A DNA stretch of 33,829 nucleotides from the IMG/VR virus record IMGVR_UViG_3300030047_000074, positions 1 to 33,829 of that record; one strand, 5' to 3'. Positions 16,468-23,320 of the stretch are shown piece after piece; position 1 is the first letter of the stretch; every line of letters starts with the position of its first letter. Below the pieces are notes generated by a model. That model had not been told where the DNA came from and ran no database searches. It worked only from the letters and a program-made list of their open reading frames with translations. A program made the translations under genes and the position numbers. Origin of the DNA: a virus.

Positions 16468-16812
16468 ATGAATGTAACAGCATCTTTAGCAATAGCCTTT
16501 GTGGGCGGCGGTGGCCTCGTGGCTATAATTAATTGGATTCGTACCCGAAAGTTGACTACGGCTACTGAAAAGCAAACGGCGGCGAAAACAGATAACATTG
16601 CCGTTACAACTCTTAAAGAGGCTTTATCTTCTTTGAATGAGGATGTGATAAAGCCGATACACGAAGAAAATAGAGTGATTAAAACCGAACTTAAAAAGCT
16701 TACAAATGAACTCATTAAATTTCGCAAAGCAATCGAAAAAATTCCATCTTGCACTCATGCTGCTGTGTGTCCTGTCTCTCGTGAGTTGCAGAACGACAAA
16801 GTCGACAATTAA
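16468..16812 (+). CDS. Membrane protein with coiled coil, possible inner spanin
   Basis: A 114-residue protein from the ATG at 16468 (MNVTASLAIAFVGGGGLVAI): one N-terminal membrane segment, then a basic turn (RTRKL) and a long charged helix (about 50-100, TLKEALSSLNEDV, EENRVIKTELKKLTNELIKF). This is the shape of an Rz-type inner-membrane spanin. An earlier in-frame start at 16408 would overlap the holin gene by 38 bp and precede the membrane segment with 20 polar residues. The C-terminus has two Cys (IPSCTHAAVCPV). The next gene starts inside it in another frame. Confidence 0.62.
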   Translation: MNVTASLAIAFVGGGGLVAIINWIRTRKLTTATEKQTAAKTDNIAVTTLKEALSSLNEDVIKPIHEENRVIKTELKKLTNELIKFRKAIEKIPSCTHAAVCPVSRELQNDKVDN

Positions 16813-17296
16813 AGAAACGGCCACGCTGGCTACAGCGCAGCATAATGACATAGCACAGGCTACTGATGTGAAAACTACTTCTGCCACGGATGTGGTGATA
16901 AGTGACTTTTCGATAGTGCGCGATACCACTGTTACGACTTTGACAACTACGAAGTTTTCAAAACCTGATTCGGTTGGTAAGCAATACCCTACTGAGCAAA
17001 CAAAACAGGAAACAAAAAGCTGGAGTAAGAAAGAGAATAATGTGAAGGCGCAGGCAAAGGCACAGGTTGATCAACACGAACAAACAAAGAAAACCGACAA
17101 ATCGGACTATAAATACGACGGGAAACAGACGGTACAACAAAATGATGAAACCAAAACTACAACTCCGCTCTTACTTAAAGGCGTGGTTGTAGTTTTATGC
17201 CTTGCATTGCTCGCTGGGATATATGCTATTTTAAGGCGATTTGGGGCGGTTGCGTGGATAGTTGGGGTAATTGCCCGATTTAGGAATAAGAATTGA
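16706..17296 (+). CDS. Lipoprotein with C-terminal membrane segment, possible unimolecular spanin
   Basis: A 196-residue protein whose start lies inside the preceding gene (107-bp overlap, other frame). The N-terminus KKFHLALMLLCVLSLVSC is a lipoprotein signal with lipobox LVSC, modified Cys about residue 28. The middle is polar, rich in Thr, Lys and Gln. Residues about 153-172 (LLLKGVVVVLCLALLAGIYA) are a membrane segment followed by basic residues. A lipid anchor in the outer membrane plus a C-terminal inner-membrane anchor is the architecture of u-spanins, which fuse the membranes at lysis. The embedded start resembles Rz/Rz1 pairs. Confidence 0.68.
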   Translation: MNSLNFAKQSKKFHLALMLLCVLSLVSCRTTKSTIKETATLATAQHNDIAQATDVKTTSATDVVISDFSIVRDTTVTTLTTTKFSKPDSVGKQYPTEQTKQETKSWSKKENNVKAQAKAQVDQHEQTKKTDKSDYKYDGKQTVQQNDETKTTTPLLLKGVVVVLCLALLAGIYAILRRFGAVAWIVGVIARFRNKN

Positions 17297-17321
17297 ATTT
17301 AAACGGGGTTTAAAGGGTAAT

Positions 17322-17870
17322 ATGAAAGTATCAGAGGGACAATCACTATTCGACTTAGCAATTATCGGTTGCGGCTCTGCCGAAGCGGCATTTGAAATGG
17401 CCGTGTTGAATGGCATTTCGATAACGGATAGTCTCCGGACAGGTTGCGACCTGTCCCTGCCGGATGTGGTGAATGCCGATGTAGTCTCATTTTATGCAAA
17501 TAATAATATTAACCCGGCTACGCTCAACGATGCGCCGGTTCTGGCCGGTAGTGGTAGCAACAATTTAGGCATGATAGCAGCAATTGCGACATTGAGCTTA
17601 AAACCAATGACAGGACAGTCGTTTCTTGACATGGCAATGCTTTCGGCAGGTGATGCCGCAGCAGCTTTCTCGTTAGCCTTGTTAAACGGCAAAAGTATTA
17701 CTGATGACCCGCAAACGGGCGTGGAGCTGGCAATGGTAAGCATTATCAACGCTTCAGTTAAAAATTACTATAAAAACAACGGCATTAACCCGGCAACGGG
17801 TATTACCATTATCGGAACTTCGACCCGCAAACGGATATTTAGCAAACAGTTCACAAAACAATTCTCGTAA
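17322..17870 (+). CDS. Tail protein with two LysM-like repeats
   Basis: A 182-residue protein from the ATG at 17322 (MKVSEGQSLFDLAIIGCGSA). An upstream start at 17271 would overlap the spanin gene. Two repeats of about 80 residues are clear: GQSLFDLAIIGCGSAEAAFE with NGISITDSLRTG, and GQSFLDMAMLSAGDAAAAFS with NGKSITDDPQTG. Each is followed by a copy of NNxINPAT. The spacing resembles LysM modules (GxxLxxIA...NG), used to bind peptidoglycan or join tail parts. The last part is basic (TRKRIFSKQFTKQFS). It directly abuts the gp47-like gene. Confidence 0.6.
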   Translation: MKVSEGQSLFDLAIIGCGSAEAAFEMAVLNGISITDSLRTGCDLSLPDVVNADVVSFYANNNINPATLNDAPVLAGSGSNNLGMIAAIATLSLKPMTGQSFLDMAMLSAGDAAAAFSLALLNGKSITDDPQTGVELAMVSIINASVKNYYKNNGINPATGITIIGTSTRKRIFSKQFTKQFS

Positions 17871-18746
17871 ATGGCACGCACAATCGCAATAATAAAAGGT
17901 GAGATAGGAGACTATTACATTAATCAACCCGCTGTGCAAACGGCTTATGGATTTACATCGGCTGATGTGGCTCTGGGCTTTGATGCGCTGTTTTCTAAAG
18001 TGTCGGTCGAAAGTTTTATTTTTTACGCGGTGGCATTTTGTATCAATGCATTTGAACAAATTATAGACTTGTTTAGAACTGAAATTGAGACCGAAATTGC
18101 GGCGAATTACATTGCAAATAAGGCATGGTGGCATGCTGCCGCTATGGCTTTCCAGAAAGGCTATGCCCTTGTGATGAACGCGACCACTTATCTTTATTCC
18201 TACGCGACTATTGACACGACGGCACAAATTATTAAACGTGCTGCTATTCGCGAAAATACAGACGCAAATACGGGAGTTTGCAAGGTACAATTATACATTG
18301 CAACCGAGACAAATGGAGCTATATCGGCACTCACAAATGCTGATGCAGCCCTGTTTGCTGCTTATGCAAACTCTATAAAACCGGCAGGGGTTCTTATTGA
18401 TGTCATTACCGGTGCCGGTGATGTGCTGGCTTTTGGCATTACGATCGATTACAACCCGTTAATTTTAGACAGTACCGGTCTGCTAATATCTGACGGCGTT
18501 ACCTATCCGGTGAATGCGGCTATTAGTGCCTTTATAAATACTTTAAATGACAATGATTTCGGAGGCAAATTGAATCTTACGAAGTTGATAGACGCAGTAC
18601 AGGTTGCTACGGGTGTCGTAGACGTTGATATAACCGCATTTTCAATTAACGGAAATTCAGAGCAAACGTGGGGCACTTTTGAATCGGCTAACGGCTGGTT
18701 CGCATTAGGAACCATCACACCTACTTATCAACCGCATATAGTTTAG
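17871..18746 (+). CDS. Baseplate protein J-like (Mu gp47-like)
   Basis: A 291-residue protein. Late part YPVNAAISAFINTLNDNDFG with LNLTKLIDAVQVATGVVDVD (about 211-250) is the characteristic block of baseplate J / Mu gp47 proteins, which form the wedge with gp46. The N-terminal IIKGEIGDYYINQP is shorter and less typical than in Mu gp47 (about 380 residues), and the central beta domain is reduced. It begins immediately after the LysM-like gene and is followed by the gpI/gp48-like gene after 2 bp. Confidence 0.7.
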   Translation: MARTIAIIKGEIGDYYINQPAVQTAYGFTSADVALGFDALFSKVSVESFIFYAVAFCINAFEQIIDLFRTEIETEIAANYIANKAWWHAAAMAFQKGYALVMNATTYLYSYATIDTTAQIIKRAAIRENTDANTGVCKVQLYIATETNGAISALTNADAALFAAYANSIKPAGVLIDVITGAGDVLAFGITIDYNPLILDSTGLLISDGVTYPVNAAISAFINTLNDNDFGGKLNLTKLIDAVQVATGVVDVDITAFSINGNSEQTWGTFESANGWFALGTITPTYQPHIV

Positions 18747-18748
18747 TT

Positions 18749-19492
18749 ATGAATATTGACTTTATAAAATTACTAAAGTTGTTGATGCCTACTTTTATCC
18801 GTTCCGGCGTGGTTGGTGCGATGTTGATAGCAATAGGTACGTATTTAAATGCTCTTTACAACTCATTTAAAACATGGCAGGCAGACGCGCGTTTACAAGC
18901 GGCTATCACATGCCAGGTCTTATATCTTGAGAGTATTATTAACTACCGGCTCTTTGGTAATTTCTTACGCACAATTTACATAACCGACGGCGACGGCGTT
19001 ACTGTCGATTTTCATATCAATATCACGCCTGGCATTACTGTGAATGGACAGCTGCTTATCAGTCTGATTGAAAAGTATAAATTACAAGGGAAGCGCTATG
19101 ACGTTGTGCAGTCGACGGTAGTTTATTCGACTGACTGGACTGACCCGGCATGCGAATTATTAGAACTCGTATATACGGCAGAATGGACAGACCCTGAGTG
19201 TGAGTTAACAGAACAAGGCTCACAGATAGATAATGCGATTACGCTTACCTATGCCGAAACGAATTCCGGATTAGGCGTTACATTCACGGTGACGGCTCAA
19301 TATCCGGTTGCTTCTCCACTCGTTATCACGTTAGACCACAACGGTATTGTCTTTAATTTGAATATCGGCGAAACTACAGAAAGTTACACTGATACATTGA
19401 TGGTTGACGGTAGCAATGTGAATATCGACAACATACATATACAGGGAACTACCCTATCAAATGATGCAACCTATTATTATCTAAGAGGATGA
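18749..19492 (+). CDS. Baseplate protein, gpI / Mu gp48 position
   Basis: A 247-residue protein. Residues 1-110 carry a hydrophobic segment near 19-33 (SGVVGAMLIAIGTYL) and a helical part linking to the wedge. Residues about 125-155 hold a tandem repeat, YSTDWTDPACEL then YTAEWTDPECEL. The C-terminal 100 residues are beta-rich (TLTYAETNSGLGVTFTVTAQ) like a small Ig-like or fibre-binding domain. The position after the J-like gene corresponds to gp48/gpI, the adaptor to the fibres. The assignment is positional; the sequence repeat is seen directly. Confidence 0.5.
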   Translation: MNIDFIKLLKLLMPTFIRSGVVGAMLIAIGTYLNALYNSFKTWQADARLQAAITCQVLYLESIINYRLFGNFLRTIYITDGDGVTVDFHINITPGITVNGQLLISLIEKYKLQGKRYDVVQSTVVYSTDWTDPACELLELVYTAEWTDPECELTEQGSQIDNAITLTYAETNSGLGVTFTVTAQYPVASPLVITLDHNGIVFNLNIGETTESYTDTLMVDGSNVNIDNIHIQGTTLSNDATYYYLRG

Positions 19493-19776
19493 GTACATAT
19501 GTAAATACAGGCTACCAGCGAGCCACTACGCTGACGATAAAAATAAACGGCGCGGTGGCAGATGTGCTACCCTTTGAGAGCGCATTTACGCAGGCAGGTA
19601 CAACCTATCCGGCTATCACTACGGATTCGCTACGTAAACTATCTAATACGGACTATAACGCCCGCGTAACGGCTTATGCCGCTTATGTGACCGCCAATTA
19701 TCAAAGCCAGTATCCGGGCTTAAGTGTAAGCACTACGGGTGCAAGAATTTACAATACAACCGCTTGTCCAATTTAA
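19489..19776 (+). CDS. Hypothetical small tail-region protein
   Basis: A 95-residue protein overlapping the preceding stop by 4 bp (ATGA). It is rich in Thr, Ala and Tyr (TGYQRATTLTIKINGAVADV, VTAYAAYVTANYQSQYPGLS) with no signal, membrane or catalytic motif. Coupled translation and position between the baseplate adaptor and the fibre suggest a small structural or fibre-attachment part. Confidence 0.55.
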   Translation: MSTYVNTGYQRATTLTIKINGAVADVLPFESAFTQAGTTYPAITTDSLRKLSNTDYNARVTAYAAYVTANYQSQYPGLSVSTTGARIYNTTACPI

Positions 19777-19780
19777 GAAT

Positions 19781-20701
19781 ATGAACAAAATAGATGATGC
19801 TCGCGTAAAATGGCATTGGATTGGAATACAGACCAATGATGATACCATCACCCCGACTATTATGGATGAGGCTGGACAGGCTATTCTCGACGCAGTTGAG
19901 GTGATTGGGCAGGCTTCACCATATTTCTTTTTTGATGCGGTAACTCCTGCTTCCAAGGTGTTCGACCCTGTTTTATCACTTGCTTTTCATGCAGATGAAA
20001 ATGTCAGGGCTATTCAATATCCTTCCGGAGGATCAAGAGCCATTCAGGTAACTGATTCTGATGTTATCATTTATGACACTAACGGGCAATTCGCATATAA
20101 ATCGGATAATATTCAAAGGAATTTATACTATCCAAATGGCATGGGATTTTTACATGCGGATGCTAATTTATTATTGCTTGCTGACCAAGCTGGAGGGGCA
20201 ATATTGAATGCGGGAATTTACTCAAGAAGTTTATATAAGCCCAATGGAGACAACGCAATATATATAGCGAATGGCAGCATATCATTTTATGCACAAACAG
20301 AATTTAATGAAAATCTTGTTGCTGCTAATGGATTTCAATTTCTTATTAACAATACCGCAATCGAAATTATGCGTGGCGACAGCAATGGTTTGCTCATTAA
20401 TAACATCAATGGCGACCAGGCAATATTAGTAGGAGACTGCATTTATTATTATGCAGATGAACTGCATAACGGTGGCGAGATGCACACGGGAATTAATAGT
20501 TTTCAAGAGGAAGCTGATTTTTATTCATCCGCAAACTTTTACAATGATACCGAGTTTTACGCCAACGGTTTTTTTGACAACGGAGTTATTCTTAACCAAA
20601 TGGCAACTCCCTCAGGAGGATATGATGGACAAGTGATATTCACCGGTTCTGCTCTCAAAGTACGTATTAATGGCATATGGAAAACAATTCAAGTAGCTTA
20701 A
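19781..20701 (+). CDS. Probable tail fibre / receptor-binding protein
   Basis: A 306-residue protein from the ATG at 19781 (MNKIDDARVKWHWIGIQTND). Residues about 80-290 are made of short irregular beta repeats with many Asn, Gly and Tyr (IQVTDSDVIIYDTNGQFAYK, FYSSANFYNDTEFYANGFFD), the pattern of a trimeric beta-helical fibre. The C-terminus GYDGQVIFTGSALKVRINGI is a common fibre ending in Bacteroidetes phages. It is the only fibre candidate. There is no invertase, no reverse transcriptase and no separate chaperone gene that I recognise. Confidence 0.68.
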   Translation: MNKIDDARVKWHWIGIQTNDDTITPTIMDEAGQAILDAVEVIGQASPYFFFDAVTPASKVFDPVLSLAFHADENVRAIQYPSGGSRAIQVTDSDVIIYDTNGQFAYKSDNIQRNLYYPNGMGFLHADANLLLLADQAGGAILNAGIYSRSLYKPNGDNAIYIANGSISFYAQTEFNENLVAANGFQFLINNTAIEIMRGDSNGLLINNINGDQAILVGDCIYYYADELHNGGEMHTGINSFQEEADFYSSANFYNDTEFYANGFFDNGVILNQMATPSGGYDGQVIFTGSALKVRINGIWKTIQVA

Positions 20702-20719
20702 TTTATAATAATAACAACA

Positions 20720-21100
20720 ATGAAAAAAGTAAATTTTGATTCAGAAGTAAAAAGTTTTTCGGGAAAATACGATGAAAAACAAATAGCTCAAGGAAAAGTA
20801 ACCGACTCGCAGGGTCGTGTAGTGAGCGTAATTGCAAGTAGAAAAGTAACGTTAGCAGACATCCAGCTGGCTGCCCTCGATACTGAAGCCACAACCGATT
20901 TGGAGACCGCCCGTGCAAATGCAGACTTTGCCGAAAAGGTGCTGAAGGGTGGCAACATCGAGGTGGATGATGCCCGTTTTGCAAATATCTACAACACTTT
21001 CACAGGGGCAAATGTAAAGAGCTATGTAAAAGCTCAGTTTGCAGATATGGTGGATGCGTTGAATCCGGATAGCAAGATAGCGGATTACAAGGCTGAGTAA
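20720..21100 (+). CDS. Hypothetical protein at the end of late block B
   Basis: A 126-residue soluble protein (MKKVNFDSEVKSFSGKYDEK) with an alpha-rich C-terminal half (LETARANADFAEKVLKGGNI, FTGANVKSYVKAQFADMVDA). There are no catalytic motifs. As the gene after the fibre it could be a fibre assembly factor or a small virion protein, but neither is shown by the sequence. A G/C-rich hairpin follows 5 bp after its stop. Confidence 0.5.
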   Translation: MKKVNFDSEVKSFSGKYDEKQIAQGKVTDSQGRVVSVIASRKVTLADIQLAALDTEATTDLETARANADFAEKVLKGGNIEVDDARFANIYNTFTGANVKSYVKAQFADMVDALNPDSKIADYKAE

Positions 21101-21104
21101 ATAG

Positions 21105-21245
21105 AGGGGCACAAAGAAGCCCCTGACTCCACGCCGGTATAGTTCTCAGGCAGTACCGGAATGACAAAGGTGCAAACACACCACGTCAAGGGCTCAAAAA
21201 GCCTTTGTTCGGTGTGTTTGCACCTTTATTTGTTTGCCTGAGAAG
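21105..21245 (-). ncRNA. Candidate structured non-coding RNA between late block B and the methylase
   Basis: A perfect promoter (21251-21281) would start transcription leftward near 21245, just where an outer 10-bp stem begins (TGCCTGAGAA 21235-21244 with TTCTCAGGCA 21143-21152). Inside is a perfect 17-bp stem (21166-21182 with 21211-21227) capped by a small hairpin. The outer arm also lies in the loop of CCGGTA/TACCGG (21134-21139, 21154-21159), so a pseudoknot is possible. A hairpin with a short U-rich tail (21105-21124) could end it. No open frame. Caution: one apical pair is G-T on the plus strand but A-C on the minus. Confidence 0.55.
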
Positions 21246-21250
21246 CGATG

Positions 21251-21281
21251 CAAAGATAACAATAATATTAAGATGAATCAA
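21251..21281 (-). promoter_or_regulatory. Promoter of the candidate RNA
   Basis: On the minus strand TTG (21279-21281), 20 bp, TATCTTTG (21251-21258) followed by C, an exact Bacteroidetes-type promoter. It overlaps the first codons of the methylase gene on the other strand. It points into the gene-free interval 21101-21250. Confidence 0.65.
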
Positions 21282-21896
21282 AATTACATTCAAGCCCCGT
21301 TACCTTTTCAGGGGCAAAAAAGACGGTTTTTAACCGCATTTAAAGAGGCTTTAAACGGCTTTCAAAGTAAAATAATATTCGTTGACTTATTTGGAGGAAG
21401 CGGCTTATTATCGCATACTGTCAAGCAGGCCATGCCGGGCGCACAGGTGGTATATAACGACTTTGACGGTTACAGTGTAAGATTGGCCAATATCGCTAAC
21501 ACAAATGCATTACTGGCCGATATACGCGCTTCTGTGGGCACTCTTGAGGGTGACAAGAAGCTGAGTGATGAGCAACGCGCACGTGTGCTCGAGCGGGTAG
21601 GTAAAGAGACCGGCTATGTGGATTACATTACACTTTCAAGTAGTTTATTATTTAGTATGAATTACGCCACTTCTTTCGAGGAACTGAGTAAGCAGGCTAT
21701 GTATAACTGCATCAGAAAGAGCGACTATCTGCTTTGTTCAGACTATTTAGCAGGCGTAGATGTTGTAAAGATGGACTATAAGGAACTGTACAATCAATAT
21801 AAGAATATTCCGGGAGTGGTATTCTTAGTCGACCCTCCGTATTTATCTACAGATGTTAGCACATATAGCAAAGAAGATTACTGGCGGGTGGATTAA
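21273..21896 (+). CDS. Dam-like adenine methylase (D12 class), C-terminally short
   Basis: A 207-residue protein from ATG 21273 (MNQNYIQAPLPFQGQKRRFL). The SAM-binding motif FVDLFGGSGLLS (about 36-47) and the catalytic FLVDPPYLSTDVSTYS (about 182-197) identify a D12-class DNA N6-adenine methylase. Such enzymes usually run about 60-80 residues past DPPY; this one ends ten residues later at DYWRVD, followed within 10 bp by a terminator. It may be a decayed or minimal enzyme. It is transcribed towards the minus-strand moron genes. Function would be protection from host restriction or marking of phage DNA. Confidence 0.78.
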   Translation: MNQNYIQAPLPFQGQKRRFLTAFKEALNGFQSKIIFVDLFGGSGLLSHTVKQAMPGAQVVYNDFDGYSVRLANIANTNALLADIRASVGTLEGDKKLSDEQRARVLERVGKETGYVDYITLSSSLLFSMNYATSFEELSKQAMYNCIRKSDYLLCSDYLAGVDVVKMDYKELYNQYKNIPGVVFLVDPPYLSTDVSTYSKEDYWRVD

Positions 21897-21904
21897 GCAA
21901 TAAA

Positions 21905-21928
21905 AAAAGCCCTCGTGTGAGGGCTTTT
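21905..21928. terminator. Bidirectional terminator
   Basis: AAAAGCCCTC and GAGGGCTTTT form a 10-bp stem with a GTGT loop. T-runs follow on both strands. It separates the plus-strand methylase (stop 21896) from the minus-strand secreted-protein gene (stop 21930), so it ends both converging transcripts. Confidence 0.9.
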
Positions 21929-21929
21929 C

Positions 21930-22397
21930 TTATTTCTTCAGGCGTTGTCGCTTTATCCGGTACACTTCGTCGTAGCTCTTTTTGTCGCGGTAAAAGTACG
22001 TCAGCTCTATTACTTTTTCCTGCCAGTTTGAGGCGTATTTTGTGGCCTCTGTGAGGTCGAAATAAACCCGGTCAACTAAGTAGTCAAAGTTCTTTTGCAT
22101 TACCATATAAACGGTTTTCTTTGCCAAAAAAGCATCATTGAGCGGTTGCGGGTTCTGCCGATCGTCCACTACGATTGCGTTCGATGGGTGCCATGCCGTG
22201 CTGTCGTACCGGTAGTAAAGATTCACCTGTTGGTTGGAGTATGGCTTGTTGTTGCAGAACCTGATGCAGTCCTCTGAGGCTTCATACACTTTCACAGGTT
22301 TATGCTGCCGGTCGGATACTACATACACGGGCTTTGTTTGGCTCCATCCGGCTACAGTGAGCGCGGATAATAGGATAAGGGTAAATAGTTGTTTCAT
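21930..22397 (-). CDS. Secreted periplasmic protein, moron candidate
   Basis: A 155-residue protein with a Sec signal peptide, MKQLFTLILLSALTVAGWSQ, cleavage expected after residue 19 or 20. The mature part (about 135 residues) has one Cys pair region (SEDCIRFCNN), repeated aromatic residues and a basic C-terminus (YRIKRQRLKK). No known domain seen. It is the last of three genes behind a dedicated promoter, at the border of the early and late regions, the usual site of lysogenic-conversion genes. Superinfection exclusion or change of host surface is possible. Confidence 0.65.
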   Translation of the reverse strand: MKQLFTLILLSALTVAGWSQTKPVYVVSDRQHKPVKVYEASEDCIRFCNNKPYSNQQVNLYYRYDSTAWHPSNAIVVDDRQNPQPLNDAFLAKKTVYMVMQKNFDYLVDRVYFDLTEATKYASNWQEKVIELTYFYRDKKSYDEVYRIKRQRLKK

Positions 22398-22627
22398 ATT
22401 AAATCGTATTCCTTTATTACTTGTTCTGCTATCGTTTTTCTGCGTTCATCTATTCTTTGTTCTAATTTGTCGATTGCAATTTGTCTTTTTTTTGAATAAT
22501 ATGCCACGAGAATTTCATTCTTCAGTATATATCTTTCTACATTGGAAAGCATCGCCTTTCTTGCATGGAGTAAGGCTTGTAGCTGTCCATCATTGTTATA
22601 CATTTGATTGATTATTGTTTGCCACAT
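22394..22627 (-). CDS. Small helical protein in the moron group
   Basis: A 77-residue protein, mostly helical and charged (LLHARKAMLSNVERYILKNE, KLEQRIDERRKTIAEQVIKE). No signal peptide or membrane segment, so it is cytoplasmic unlike its two neighbours. Its stop overlaps the start of the secreted protein gene by 4 bp (ATGA), implying coupled translation. Function unknown. Confidence 0.6.
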   Translation of the reverse strand: MWQTIINQMYNNDGQLQALLHARKAMLSNVERYILKNEILVAYYSKKRQIAIDKLEQRIDERRKTIAEQVIKEYDLI

Positions 22628-22629
22628 GA

Positions 22630-23043
22630 CTATCTGTTTTTTAGTTGTACTCCATAGTCTTTTTCTCTGTCTTTATGATACATTGCTATCCAGTTAGAGC
22701 CGTCAGCCTCATAGTCGCCTTGCTTTGCATATACATAGACAAACACGTGTGTGGGGCTTTTATGCCATTTTACGGGCTCGGATTGGCAATCAATGGCTAA
22801 TGAGTCGGTGAGTCGTGTTAACTCTTCGTGGGTGTAAACCGTATCGGTAAGATATACCTGGCATGTTACTTGTGATTTTGCCGGTATGTCGTACACCTTC
22901 TTTTCTATTTGCTGAAAGTGGAGCGGCTTTTCTCCCCCTGCTCCGGCACATGACACTATGAGTCCACTGACTAAAGCCATTTCAACATGCCATTTCTTTG
23001 CCTGATGTGGTATTGACAGGATGCTTTTTAGAAGTGATTTCAT
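22630..23043 (-). CDS. Putative lipoprotein, moron candidate
   Basis: A 137-residue protein with a hydrophobic stretch MALVSGLIVSCAGAGGEKP at about residues 22-40, ending in a lipobox LIVSC, so lipidation at about Cys32 is likely. The N-terminal extension before it (KSLLKSILSIPHQAKKWHVE) is longer than normal. The mature part is about 105 residues (VYDIPAKSQVTCQVYLTDTV, HVFVYVYAKQGDYEADGSNW). It is the first gene behind the promoter at 23062-23092. The combination lipoprotein plus secreted protein suggests an envelope function in the lysogen. Confidence 0.62.
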   Translation of the reverse strand: MKSLLKSILSIPHQAKKWHVEMALVSGLIVSCAGAGGEKPLHFQQIEKKVYDIPAKSQVTCQVYLTDTVYTHEELTRLTDSLAIDCQSEPVKWHKSPTHVFVYVYAKQGDYEADGSNWIAMYHKDREKDYGVQLKNR

Positions 23044-23061
23044 ATTGGTGTTTTAGTATTG

Positions 23062-23092
23062 CAAAGATATAAAACCCTATCGGTTCAACCAA
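23062..23092 (-). promoter_or_regulatory. Moron promoter overlapping a terminator
   Basis: On the minus strand TTG (23090-23092), 20 bp, TATCTTTG (23062-23069). The -33 triplet is inside the stem of the upstream terminator and the -7 box follows its other arm. The first gene starts at 23043. Confidence 0.7.
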
Positions 23093-23101
23093 TAGGGTTT
23101 T
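23071..23101 (-). terminator. Terminator of the antirepressor operon
   Basis: A 13-bp stem with a 5-nt loop follows the 68-residue gene (stop 23114). One pair is U-G in minus-strand RNA but C-A on the plus strand, so the structure is made for minus-strand transcripts. GGGTTTTATAT follows. Confidence 0.65.
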
Positions 23102-23113
23102 ATTTTGTTATTT

Positions 23114-23320
23114 TTAGGGTATCATTTTTTTTGCATCTTCCCAATCTGGAAGCAATTCACTGAGGAAATCAATTGTTGCATACAAATCATCCTGAATGTT
23201 ATCATTCTTCACATTTCTAATTAGATTGTGAAGTGATTGTTGTAGCATTAACCAATTTTCGATTGGTGAGGTGCATGTTTCCACCTCGATAATGAAGCTG
23301 TGAGATGTGAACGTAATCAT
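23114..23320 (-). CDS. Hypothetical small acidic protein
   Basis: A 68-residue protein (MITFTSHSFIIEVETCTSPI then NWLMLQQSLHNLIRNVKNDN), acidic and without signal or membrane segment. It starts 4 bp inside the end of the antirepressor gene, so the two form a coupled pair. It could be a partner or modulator of the antirepressor. No motif recognised. Confidence 0.55.
   Translation of the reverse strand: MITFTSHSFIIEVETCTSPIENWLMLQQSLHNLIRNVKNDNIQDDLYATIDFLSELLPDWEDAKKMIP

Noticed and set aside
19781-20701. Target of a diversity-generating retroelement in the fibre gene
   Set aside because: No reverse transcriptase, no accessory gene and no template repeat seen in the window. The fibre repeats are irregular protein repeats.
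21166-21227. Inverted repeats as sites of an invertible DNA segment
   Set aside because: Only 28 bp lie between the 17-bp arms, with no promoter or gene part inside and no recombinase gene in the window. An RNA stem is the simpler reading.
22234-22611. Plus-strand frame of 125 codons opposite the moron genes
   Set aside because: Antisense to two coupled genes with clear signals (Sec signal, ATGA overlap). No start context.
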